Source of the DNA: an uncultured Acetatifactor sp.
Lineage (GTDB): Bacteria > Bacillota > Clostridia > Lachnospirales > Lachnospiraceae
Direction of reading: 5' to 3'
Assembly: GCA_910580225.1 (NCBI GenBank)
Contig: CAJTXE010000057.1
Location: 1 to 21,300, forward strand
DNA: 21,300 nucleotides
In this document: positions 14,341 through 21,300 of the stretch, in pieces
Layout of the letters: each line of letters starts with the position of its first letter
How positions within the stretch are numbered: the first letter of the stretch is position 1
Translations under genes and position numbers: made by a program
The notes under the pieces: model-generated
Database searches by the model: none
What the model saw: only the letters and a program-made list of their open reading frames with translations
What the model was told of the DNA's origin: nothing

Positions 14341-14376
14341 GCCCAATGACACAAACTGCATTCTGTGTCATTGGGC
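14341..14376. other. Perfect 13-bp hairpin between the ATPase and LRR genes
   Basis: GCCCAATGACACA (14341-14353) and TGTGTCATTGGGC (14364-14376) are perfectly complementary with a 10-base loop, 15 bases after the ATPase stop. Neither strand has a T-run, so an mRNA-stabilising or processing element is as likely as a terminator. Confidence 0.7.
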
Positions 14377-14390
14377 TGAAAAGAAACAGG

Positions 14391-15908
14391 TCAGCCCACC
14401 AGTGCCGCGATCCGCTCCTGCAGATCATCTCTGCGCCGGGTCAGCATCATGTCCTCACTGAGTCTGGCATACTCCGGACTGCCGAAGGAAGCAATGAACT
14501 GGGCACTGGCATTGTTTGCGGTAAGTTCTGTCAGCAGGATCAATACCTCGTTCCCCTGGCCAAAAGCCTCTTCCGCAAAGGCGAAAAGGGTCCGGAGTCT
14601 GGACTGGGCTTTCTCCGTTCCGCCTTTCATCCCTGTCACTTTTGTATGGAAGCATTCCTTCAAAAAACCGTAAGCTGCGCTTCCCTGGGGAATGCCCTGG
14701 ACCTGCAGCTCTCTCCGGGCATCCTCCAGGAAGCGGATGACATTTTTGTGCTTTCTCCTGTCCGCCTCGGCCAAAGCGCCGGCATTTTGCAGGCTCTCCA
14801 AAAGTTTCTTTTTTCCCTCGGAAATGGTCTCCAACCGGTCCAGGACCTGAGCCCCGGAGCAATCCTCCTTCTCCACCATACTGCCCACACCTTTTAATAT
14901 GTTCTTTAAATCCGTCAGGAACGCTGCCTGTTCCATAACTTCCTTCATGTCCCCCTGCACCGCGTCCAGCAGCATTCCCAACAGGGAAAGCCTCTCGTCA
15001 AAGGCTGCTTTCCCGGCTTTAGAGACTGCGCCGCCGAAATGACCGCTTAAAATCTCCGTAATGTTGTAATCGTTTTTATATCTCTGGTACAGCTCATAAT
15101 AAGCACAGAATTCTTCGGCCACTTTGTTATTCCGCAGATATTGGCCTACCAAAGCCCGGTCCACAGCCAAACCTTCCTCCTCATGAAGAATCAGGATTTC
15201 CGACAAATCCTCCCAGCCTCTGGCGGTGACATAGCTGCGCCCCTTTGCAGTCATTTCTATCCGATAGAAATCCTCCTTTTTCAGGTCCAGATAACTGGTG
15301 ACCGCATTGTGAATCCGCTTTTCCCAGGCATACTCTTTCCAAACACCATAATCCGGCTCCACCTCCATCACCTTCAGGCGATCCAGCGCAGCCACATCAA
15401 ATTCCCGTACAGACCGGTTGTACTCCGGGGGATTGCCTGCAGTCACAATAATCCAGCCCTCCGGCACCCTGTGGCGGCCAAAGGTCTTGTACTGCAGAAA
15501 CTGGAGCATGGCAGGGGCCAAAGTCTCTGACACACAGTTAATCTCATCCAGAAACAAAATACCCTCTCTGATGCCGCCGGCCTTCATGGTGTCATACACA
15601 GAAGCAATGATTTCGCTCATGGTATATTCGGAAACACTGTAAGAGACCCCCTCATAGGTCTTTTGGGTGATAAAAGGAAGCCCCAGGGCCGACTGCCTGG
15701 TATGGTGGGTCATGGAATAGGACACCAGCGCAATGCCCATCTCCTGGGCGATCTGCTCCATCACGGCCGTCTTGCCGATGCCTGGCGCTCCCAGCAGGAA
15801 AATCGGGCGCTGCCGTACCACCGGTATCCTGTATTCTCCAAATTCATCCTTTTTCAGATAGAGCTTCACAGTATTTTTGATATATTCTTTGGCCTGTTTT
15901 ATGTTCAT
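14391..15908 (-). CDS. MoxR-type AAA+ ATPase
   Basis: This is a 505-residue cytosolic ATPase. Walker A is GAPGIGKT (40-47), Walker B GILFLDEIN with D121/E122, sensor 1 is N159 in TAGNPPEYN and an arginine-finger candidate is R177 in AALDRLKV. This matches the MoxR/RavA branch. Residues about 250-505 are a long, charged alpha-helical extension, with coiled-coil-like stretches near LDRLETISEGKKKLLESLQ, larger than in the plain MoxR core of about 330 residues. MoxR ATPases usually act with a VWA protein as chaperones or for metal insertion, and the gene just upstream is one. ACGGAG precedes the ATG. The gap to the VWA gene is 44 bases, so they should be co-transcribed. Confidence 0.92.
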   Translation of the reverse strand: MNIKQAKEYIKNTVKLYLKKDEFGEYRIPVVRQRPIFLLGAPGIGKTAVMEQIAQEMGIALVSYSMTHHTRQSALGLPFITQKTYEGVSYSVSEYTMSEIIASVYDTMKAGGIREGILFLDEINCVSETLAPAMLQFLQYKTFGRHRVPEGWIIVTAGNPPEYNRSVREFDVAALDRLKVMEVEPDYGVWKEYAWEKRIHNAVTSYLDLKKEDFYRIEMTAKGRSYVTARGWEDLSEILILHEEEGLAVDRALVGQYLRNNKVAEEFCAYYELYQRYKNDYNITEILSGHFGGAVSKAGKAAFDERLSLLGMLLDAVQGDMKEVMEQAAFLTDLKNILKGVGSMVEKEDCSGAQVLDRLETISEGKKKLLESLQNAGALAEADRRKHKNVIRFLEDARRELQVQGIPQGSAAYGFLKECFHTKVTGMKGGTEKAQSRLRTLFAFAEEAFGQGNEVLILLTELTANNASAQFIASFGSPEYARLSEDMMLTRRRDDLQERIAALVG

Positions 15909-15952
15909 GTCTGTCTCCGTCTTTTATGGATTTCCATTTGCCTTGTATCATC

Positions 15953-17245
15953 TCACACCACAACCTTCATGCTCCAGGGCGGCACCGGAGCTCTGTTCCC
16001 ATCCTCCTCCAGAAACGCAAAGACAACCTGGTAGTCCGGCATTTTCTCCGGATAAATGCCGTAGCCGTCCGTAAAGTAAATCAGCCCTTTCAGGTTCTCG
16101 AATTCCCCCGCCTCCCGGAGCTTCTCCACATATGCGAACACCGGCCGAAAGTCCGTGGCTCCAAACCCTGTCAGCTTTCCCTGCTTTAAAAATGCCTCCA
16201 GATCCGCCTCACAGGTCAGCCTGGTATCCTCCCGCACCTGATTATCACACTGAAGAATATGGACATTTATTCCGGTAAAGAAATTCTCATGCCCTTTCAA
16301 TATGGAATATGTCTTCCGGAGGAATGCCTTCACCGAATCCCCGTCGCAGGACGCGGAGGTGTCTATGGCAATGACGAACTCTTTCACCTTTCTGCTCTCC
16401 CGGTATTCCAGGGGCTCTATCAGCGGCAGGTTCCCATACCGTTCTAAACCATAGGTATAGTAAATATAGTCAAATTCCTCCTCACTCACCGTCAATTCCT
16501 CCCCATATACCGCAAACCGGCGCAGGATTTCGCTGTAATCATACCTTTCTCTGGCTGCTTCCGCCAGATTCCGCTCCAGGCTCCGGGTCCCGGCCCTCCC
16601 TCTGGCAAAAGACTGCAGATCCGCCTTCACCTGACTGCCCAGTTTCCTCCACTGATCCAGAGGAAGTTCCAGGCCGGGTTCCGCTTTCCAGAGACCGTGC
16701 ACATCCCGAAAGGACAGCTCCCGCAATTCCCGTTCTTCCACTGCTGAAAGGGGATTTTTCGTAAAATACCGATACAATCCCTCTGCCGTAAGCTTCCCTG
16801 CCTGCTCCTTCAGGTCCTGAAGCCTCCGTCCGACAGCAGCATCCTGAGGCAGCGCGGCTCCTGCCAGTCCAAGCTCCAGAATAACATTTTCCACGGCCAG
16901 ATCTGCCGCCAGATCCCATCTGCTCTGATCCATTTTATCATATTGAAACGGATGGGAAAAAATACAATGCAGCAGTATATGGAGGTAAATCCGGGTAACC
17001 ATCCTTAGGTCCTGGAGGCAGCATTTCAGTACATACGCAGAGTCGTATAAGCAGAAACGTCCATCCGCAGCTATACATTGAGACCCTGGACGCTCCCGCA
17101 GGGGCATTGCGGCCAACACCGGGGCAAAGAACCGCAGATGCATCAGGATATCGTCCCGGGCCAGCCCCATAACCTCACCGGCAAGAGATGAAATTTTCAT
17201 CCTGTCAGCACCGGATGCAAGGTCTGCCCATTCTCTTTCTGCCAT
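15953..17245 (-). CDS. VWA protein with degenerate metallopeptidase-like N-terminus (DUF2201-like)
   Basis: This 430-residue cytosolic protein begins with a region like the putative metallopeptidase domain that accompanies VWA domains in this family: LHILLHCIFSHPF (88-100), then WDLAADLAVENVIL. Where zinc peptidases have HExxH, this protein has HILLH (89-93), so the catalytic glutamate is absent. The C-terminal VWA domain (about 285-430) has a complete MIDAS: DTSAS (295-299), T364 in FGATDF and D393 in YFTDGYG. The start has GGAGGAGG. It is the first gene of the minus-strand run and is followed 44 bases later by the MoxR ATPase, its expected partner. I found no clear promoter in the 209 bases before it. 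Confidence 0.88.
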   Translation of the reverse strand: MAEREWADLASGADRMKISSLAGEVMGLARDDILMHLRFFAPVLAAMPLRERPGSQCIAADGRFCLYDSAYVLKCCLQDLRMVTRIYLHILLHCIFSHPFQYDKMDQSRWDLAADLAVENVILELGLAGAALPQDAAVGRRLQDLKEQAGKLTAEGLYRYFTKNPLSAVEERELRELSFRDVHGLWKAEPGLELPLDQWRKLGSQVKADLQSFARGRAGTRSLERNLAEAARERYDYSEILRRFAVYGEELTVSEEEFDYIYYTYGLERYGNLPLIEPLEYRESRKVKEFVIAIDTSASCDGDSVKAFLRKTYSILKGHENFFTGINVHILQCDNQVREDTRLTCEADLEAFLKQGKLTGFGATDFRPVFAYVEKLREAGEFENLKGLIYFTDGYGIYPEKMPDYQVVFAFLEEDGNRAPVPPWSMKVVV

Positions 17246-17335
17246 ATTTGCACCTCCTCCAGTCCGTCTTCTGCCGGACCGCTCTGAAATTCACTTAAAC
17301 GCCAGGTGTTTCCAGTTGTCTATTGTCATGAAAAA

Positions 17336-17380
17336 CAGGCTGCCGCCTTACGAATGTATTCGCGAAAACGGCAGCCCTGC
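17336..17380 (-). terminator. Intrinsic terminator of pgi
   Basis: On the minus strand GGCTGCCG (17376-17369) pairs with CGGCAGCC (17345-17338), extended by CA/TG around one bulge, and is followed by TGTTTTT. It lies about 80 bases past the pgi stop and before the VWA gene. Confidence 0.75.
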
Positions 17381-17454
17381 TGCAAAAACAAACTTTCCTG
17401 AAGCAAATTAGGACATTGACTGTCCACGCCTGCTGGGAATCAAATCGGGAATGA

Positions 17455-19035
17455 TTAAATATTCAGCAAATCGCTGTATGCCTTCAGCGCGCCCTCCGTA
17501 TCATGGGCAAGCACTTTCTTGGCCAGAACCTTGCCAAGCTGAACCCCTTCCTGGTCAAAGCTATTGATATTCCATACAAATCCCTGGAACATCACTTTAT
17601 TCTCAAAATGAGACAGCAGTGCACCTAAGGCCTCCGGCGTCAGACAGTCACCTGTAATAATACTGGAAGGACGTCCGCCCTGGAAATTCTTGTTGCGGTC
17701 TTCATCTGCCTTTCCGCAGGCAAATGCCACAATCTGTGCCGCAACGTTTGCACAGAGCTTCTGCTGGCTGGTGCTGTCCTGAATTACCACATCCCTGCCC
17801 ATTTGATTGTTCCTGAAGCCCACAAACTGCAACGGAATCACATCCGTTCCCTGATGGAGCAGCTGATAAAAGGAATGCTGCCCGTTGGTTCCCGGTTCAC
17901 CGAAAATCACAGGGCCTGTCACATAATTCACCGGTTCCCCAAAACGGTTCACGGATTTGCCGTTGGATTCCATGTCAAGCTGCTGAAGATGCGCAGGGAA
18001 ACGGCTCAGAGCCTGGGAATAAGGCAATACTGCTGTATTCTGATAGCCCAGGATATTCCGCTCATACACCCCAATGAGGGCATCCAGCATAGCGGGATTT
18101 GCAAAGATGTCTTTCTTCGCTGCCAGCCTGTCTTCCTCTGCCGCACCGTCCAGAAAGCGTGCAAATACTTCCGGCCCAAATGCCAGGGACAGTACCGCAC
18201 CGCCTACACCGGAGGTGGAGGAAAATCTGCCGCCGATATAATCATCCATGAAAAAGGCGGCCAGATAGTCGTCACTTTTTGCCAGCGGAGAAGTCTCGCT
18301 GGTAACGGCAATCATATGCCTGGAGGCATCCAGACCTGCATTTTTCAGTGCATCTTTTACAAAGGATTCGTTGGTGAGCGTCTCCAGGGTAGTGCCGGAC
18401 TTGGAAACCAATACGAAAATGGAGTGCTCCACGTCAATGGTATTCAGCACCGCTGCTGCATCATCAGGATCCACATTGCTGATAAATCTGGCTTCCATCT
18501 TGAAAGTATTGTTTGCCTTGGCCCAGTTTTCCAACGCCAGGTACATGGCCCTGGGACCTAAGTCGCTGCCGCCGATCCCGATCTGAACAACTGTGGTAAA
18601 TTTCTCTCCTGCAGCGTTGGTGATCTGGCCGCTGTGTACCTTCTCCGCCAATTCGGCGATTTTCTTCTGCTGTTCCGCATAAAAGCTGCGCTTGTCCACA
18701 CCGTCAGCCACAACAGCTTCCCCTAACTGTCCCCGGGTCATGTGATGGAGCACTTTACGCTTCTCTCCGGTATTGATCACTTCCCCGTTGTAAAGGGCTT
18801 GGAACTTTTCAATAAGCTGGGTCTCTTCCGCCAGCTTTGCCAGGCTCTTGAGAATCTCGTCGTCCACCTGCTTTGCAGCATAATTATAAACAAGCCCTGC
18901 CGCCATGGGAACGCTGTATTTTCTCACCCGCTCCGCGCCCTTTTCCCCTGTCATTGCCTCCGCCAGATGAACTGTTTTCCCTTTCTGCAGCTCCTGGTAT
19001 GCAGGGATGGTATCCAAATTGTTCCAAGTAATCAT
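17455..19035 (-). CDS. pgi: Glucose-6-phosphate isomerase
   Basis: This 526-residue cytosolic enzyme interconverts glucose-6-phosphate and fructose-6-phosphate. The two SIS subdomains are visible: QIGIGGSDLGPRAM, then the phosphate-binding SKSGTTLETLTNESF. The active-site glutamate and histidine lie in FGEPGTNGQHSFYQLLHQG, and the catalytic lysine in the C-terminal FDQEGVQLGKVLAKK (usual QEGVELGK; Q replaces E). The length fits the long, E. coli-like form (about 550) rather than the ~450-residue form common in Firmicutes. The start has GGAGG five bases before the ATG. It has its own promoter (19163-19191) and terminator (17336-17380), so it is monocistronic although same-strand genes lie on both sides. 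Confidence 0.97.
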   Translation of the reverse strand: MITWNNLDTIPAYQELQKGKTVHLAEAMTGEKGAERVRKYSVPMAAGLVYNYAAKQVDDEILKSLAKLAEETQLIEKFQALYNGEVINTGEKRKVLHHMTRGQLGEAVVADGVDKRSFYAEQQKKIAELAEKVHSGQITNAAGEKFTTVVQIGIGGSDLGPRAMYLALENWAKANNTFKMEARFISNVDPDDAAAVLNTIDVEHSIFVLVSKSGTTLETLTNESFVKDALKNAGLDASRHMIAVTSETSPLAKSDDYLAAFFMDDYIGGRFSSTSGVGGAVLSLAFGPEVFARFLDGAAEEDRLAAKKDIFANPAMLDALIGVYERNILGYQNTAVLPYSQALSRFPAHLQQLDMESNGKSVNRFGEPVNYVTGPVIFGEPGTNGQHSFYQLLHQGTDVIPLQFVGFRNNQMGRDVVIQDSTSQQKLCANVAAQIVAFACGKADEDRNKNFQGGRPSSIITGDCLTPEALGALLSHFENKVMFQGFVWNINSFDQEGVQLGKVLAKKVLAHDTEGALKAYSDLLNI

Positions 19036-19162
19036 ATTTGCCTCCGTCCTCCTTCAATTTTTTCGGTAATGCCCTTTTCCATGAATGGCTCATTTCCGGA
19101 AAGCTTTCATTCCTCCATGAAAAAGGTTCACTCCGCCATCAGCCCTATCGCCTTATGGTACG

Positions 19163-19191
19163 ATTATACTATGAAATGCAGGTGAATTCAA
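19163..19191 (-). promoter_or_regulatory. Promoter of pgi
   Basis: On the minus strand TTGAAT (19191-19186) and a perfect TATAAT (19168-19163) are separated by 17 bases. The leader to the ATG would be about 120 bases. Confidence 0.7.
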
Positions 19192-19278
19192 GCATGGGAA
19201 ACGGTTTTCCTCCCATTGCATCCATACATGGTAAGGTAACAATTCAATGCCCTGTCTGAACTGTTTCCTTTCCGTAAT

Positions 19279-20187
19279 TCAGGTTCCCAGGCGCAGCTCC
19301 TCTCCAATCACAATCCCTTTAGCATCCACTCCATGGCCGACGTCCGGCGTTACGGCAATGGGCAGCTCTTTTCCAGCTATTTCACAGAGGAGCGTTTCCA
19401 CAGTGGGAATGCACTTTTCCGCAGTCATTTGGGTAAACGTTCCAAGCAGAATGCCTGCAGCCTTTTTAAAGGCGCCCAATTGCTGCAACTGACGCAGATA
19501 GGCCTCTATCCGAGGCGCTGTCCCGCTGCGGCTCTCCAACAACAGTATCTTTCCCTGCAAATCCGGCATGAATTCCGTTCCTGCCAGTTTCAGAAAGCAT
19601 CGGATATTTCCTCCTACCACAGTTCCCCTCATTTCTTTCTGCTGAAGAAACCGATAATTGATCCGGAATAAGTCATCTGTTCCTTTTATTACACTATTTT
19701 GGAATTCTGTAAACCGTTTTTCATTCAGATGTCCTTTTCCCATGGATGGTACCTCTTCCATGGAATGTAGCTCTCTCACAGGTTCCTTGACCAAATTGCA
19801 GATCTGATACAATACGGAGGCTTTCCCTGTTTTCGCGTAAACAGCATTTATAACGGCAGTCAAATCGCTGTACCCCCAAAAGACCTTTTCGCTATTTGCG
19901 ATGACGTCATAATCCAGATATGGCAGTATTCCGTTTGCAAGATCCCCTCCCGATATATCAAAGATTCCCTTTACAGCACTGTCTTTGTAAAATTGCATCA
20001 GCGCCCGGGCACGTTCTCCGGCGGTTTTGCCGAATCCGCTTTCTGTTTCATAAATGCAGTCGCTGAAGCAGACAAAAAATCCCATTTTTCGTAAAATGGT
20101 TTCCAAATATTTTATTTTCCTGCTGTCGGAATGTTTCTGTCCGTCTGAACAGCAGACAATTCCGATCCTGTCTCCGGCTTTTAACAT
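19279..20187 (-). CDS. S66-family LD-carboxypeptidase-like protein
   Basis: This is a 302-residue protein with no signal peptide. The S66 triad is complete: S107 in WGYSDLTA, E218 in LLLESRSG and H285 in DVGHGVDA, with the family's N-terminal GDRIGIV and GIFDISGGDLANGILPYLD. Members are LD-carboxypeptidases, which trim tetrapeptides of recycled murein, and MccF-like self-immunity peptidases that cleave microcin C-type peptide-nucleotides. The sequence does not let me choose between them. GGGAGGA lies seven bases before the ATG. It precedes pgi in the same direction, but a pgi promoter in the 243-base gap makes co-dependence weak. Confidence 0.9.
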   Translation of the reverse strand: MLKAGDRIGIVCCSDGQKHSDSRKIKYLETILRKMGFFVCFSDCIYETESGFGKTAGERARALMQFYKDSAVKGIFDISGGDLANGILPYLDYDVIANSEKVFWGYSDLTAVINAVYAKTGKASVLYQICNLVKEPVRELHSMEEVPSMGKGHLNEKRFTEFQNSVIKGTDDLFRINYRFLQQKEMRGTVVGGNIRCFLKLAGTEFMPDLQGKILLLESRSGTAPRIEAYLRQLQQLGAFKKAAGILLGTFTQMTAEKCIPTVETLLCEIAGKELPIAVTPDVGHGVDAKGIVIGEELRLGT

Positions 20188-20457
20188 CGTAATCCTCCCA
20201 AATCAGCCCTGTCTACGCCTGGTGATTCTCTCCTGTTCCTAACTCTGTTTCCATTTTTCTGTATCTATAATGCCAAAAATCACATTATTCTGTATTCAGG
20301 CAAACTACCGGTTTAAAAGGAATCAATCTCCCGGCATTCTAATGCCTCTTAAACACCTTGAATTTTATTGTCTATTACCCATGGAAATCCTGCTGTTATG
20401 ACAGATATATCCTGGGCACATCCAAAGCTTCCTCCAATAAGGTATCAAAATATATTA
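20188..20457. other. 270-base intergenic stretch
   Basis: No gene is seen. It contains a short palindrome GGCATT-CT-AATGCC (20333-20346), possibly an operator. I see no convincing minus-strand promoter for the LD-carboxypeptidase gene and no T-run hairpin for the upstream gene. Confidence 0.4.
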
Positions 20458-21270
20458 TCACGGTCCCGTGAAATGTCTTCTGCGAATAATAGCTGTCAGA
20501 ATAATCATCACAGCCACAGCACTAATTCCGCAGGCTGCAGACCAGAATATAAAACGCTGATCCCCTGTCTGTTCCTCTGCATCGCTGTCCGCTTCCAAAT
20601 TGTTTGCTGACTGAGGTACATCCCTCCCATCTCTAATTTGTTCCGGCATTCCTGCTGTTTTATCTTCCTGAGATGCCGTCATGGAATCTGCCGGTTCCTT
20701 TTCCTGAAGTACTTCCTCCGAACCTGCTGTGTCCTTTCCTGTTGACGGCATCAATGAGCCCGCAGCCGCATCCTGAGATACTGCAGTCTCTTCTGCTGCC
20801 TTGTCCTCTCCAAATGCCTCATTGACAAACCTCATCAGTTCATCGGCCAGCTCCTCCCTGGCTTTCCGCTCCTCCTGCGTCTTCGGTAAAACCGCATATC
20901 CAAGTTCTCCCTCCTCCGGAACCGTAATCATATCCGTACCATGATCTGAACCCTCTGCAATATGAATCTCCTTCTGGTCAGATCTGCAGGCTTCGTAGAG
21001 GGACTCCACATGCTCCTGATACACACCCGGAGCATTCTGCCAGTCTTCCCTGGAAACGGCAAAAAACGCCGGTGCGGTGACGGACTCCATGGCGCTTATC
21101 GCATCGATCTCCATGCCATGCGCCGGTGCGGAAAGAATTACCACTCCCACCAATTCCGGAATCTCTGCCGCAGCAACCGCCGTGGCCGTCCCGCCATAGG
21201 ACGCTCCCATGGCAATGATCTCCGTCACCCCCCGTTCCCGCAGATGTTGGATAGTGCGGAGGGGTGACAA
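20458..21270 (-). pseudogene. 5'-truncated alpha/beta hydrolase with C-terminal membrane anchor
   Basis: The 270-codon frame begins in the middle of a hydrolase fold: only about 20 residues precede the nucleophile elbow MGASYGG (S24), whereas a whole enzyme has about 80-120. H110 in AEGSDHGTD is the expected histidine. After the fold comes a disordered, acidic, Ala/Glu/Ser-rich linker (about 150-240), a membrane segment (about 244-263) and a basic tail IIRRRHF. The intact protein was therefore probably an exported or surface hydrolase anchored at its C-terminus. The only start is a TTG without ribosome binding site, and an in-frame TGA lies at 21298-21300, ten codons upstream. The rest may lie beyond the window, cut by an insertion or deletion. 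Confidence 0.65.
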
Positions 21271-21300
21271 ACAAATACAAATAAAAAAGGGACTTCCTCA

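Noticed and set aside
17803..18561. 252-codon antisense frame over pgi
   Set aside because: The minus-strand frame is unmistakably glucose-6-phosphate isomerase; the antisense translation has no recognisable features.
1..21300. tRNA, rRNA or CRISPR array
   Set aside because: No cloverleaf, rRNA stretch or regularly spaced direct repeats were seen; the hairpin cluster at the left has four different palindromes, not one repeated unit.
21270..21300. AT-rich edge sequence as an insertion-sequence end
   Set aside because: Only about 30 bases are visible and no known terminal repeat or target duplication can be recognised.

Overview
The window looks like the chromosome of a gut-type clostridium (Firmicutes, probably Lachnospiraceae). 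Genes are preceded by strong AGGAGG-type ribosome binding sites. Promoters are of sigma-A type (TTGACA / TATAAT). The gene repertoire also fits: a fused extradiol-dioxygenase/AMMECR1 protein beside an AmmeMemoRadiSam radical SAM enzyme, an SdpR/SdpI pair, a BspA-like LRR protein and a very large solute-binding lipoprotein. The genus cannot be fixed from the sequence alone.

Layout. (1) Bases 1-350 hold a cluster of four inverted repeats with a small minus-strand reading frame, then a near-consensus promoter followed within about 60-90 bases by a 14-bp terminator hairpin, which suggests a short RNA or attenuator. (2) Bases 443-5223 are a five-gene plus-strand operon: OmpR-type response regulator, HAMP histidine kinase, ABC ATPase and two ABC-2-like permeases. 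By eye it is AT-richer than what follows. A hairpin that would mask the ATPase ribosome binding site lies in the only real gap of the operon. (3) Bases 5388-7753 carry a LigB-like/AMMECR1 fusion and its radical SAM partner. (4) On the minus strand at 7805-9737 are an alpha/beta hydrolase and an sdpR-sdpI operon, whose perfect promoter is flanked by two 22-bp direct repeats that are likely operators. (5) Bases 9981-12350 encode a 789-residue lipoprotein with a hydrophilic N-terminal extension, a probable beta-propeller and a solute-binding domain, with no ABC permease genes beside it. (6) Bases 12337-13210 are decayed: a sigma-factor region-4 remnant and a frameshifted reading frame. (7) On the minus strand, 17245 down to 13211 is a VWA protein, a MoxR-type AAA+ ATPase and an LRR protein in one direction. 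This is the best candidate for a poorly described multi-gene system. (8) Bases 17455-20187 (minus) are pgi with its own promoter and terminator, preceded by an S66 LD-carboxypeptidase. (9) The right edge holds a hydrolase-like gene that has lost its 5' part.

How the genes work together. The first operon is a self-contained sense-and-export unit: kinase and regulator would control the ABC exporter. SdpR probably represses its own operon from the paired operators. The MoxR ATPase is expected to remodel or load something with its VWA partner; the LRR protein downstream may be substrate, adaptor or receptor. Functions of the AmmeMemoRadiSam pair and of the MoxR/VWA/LRR module are not established by the sequence.
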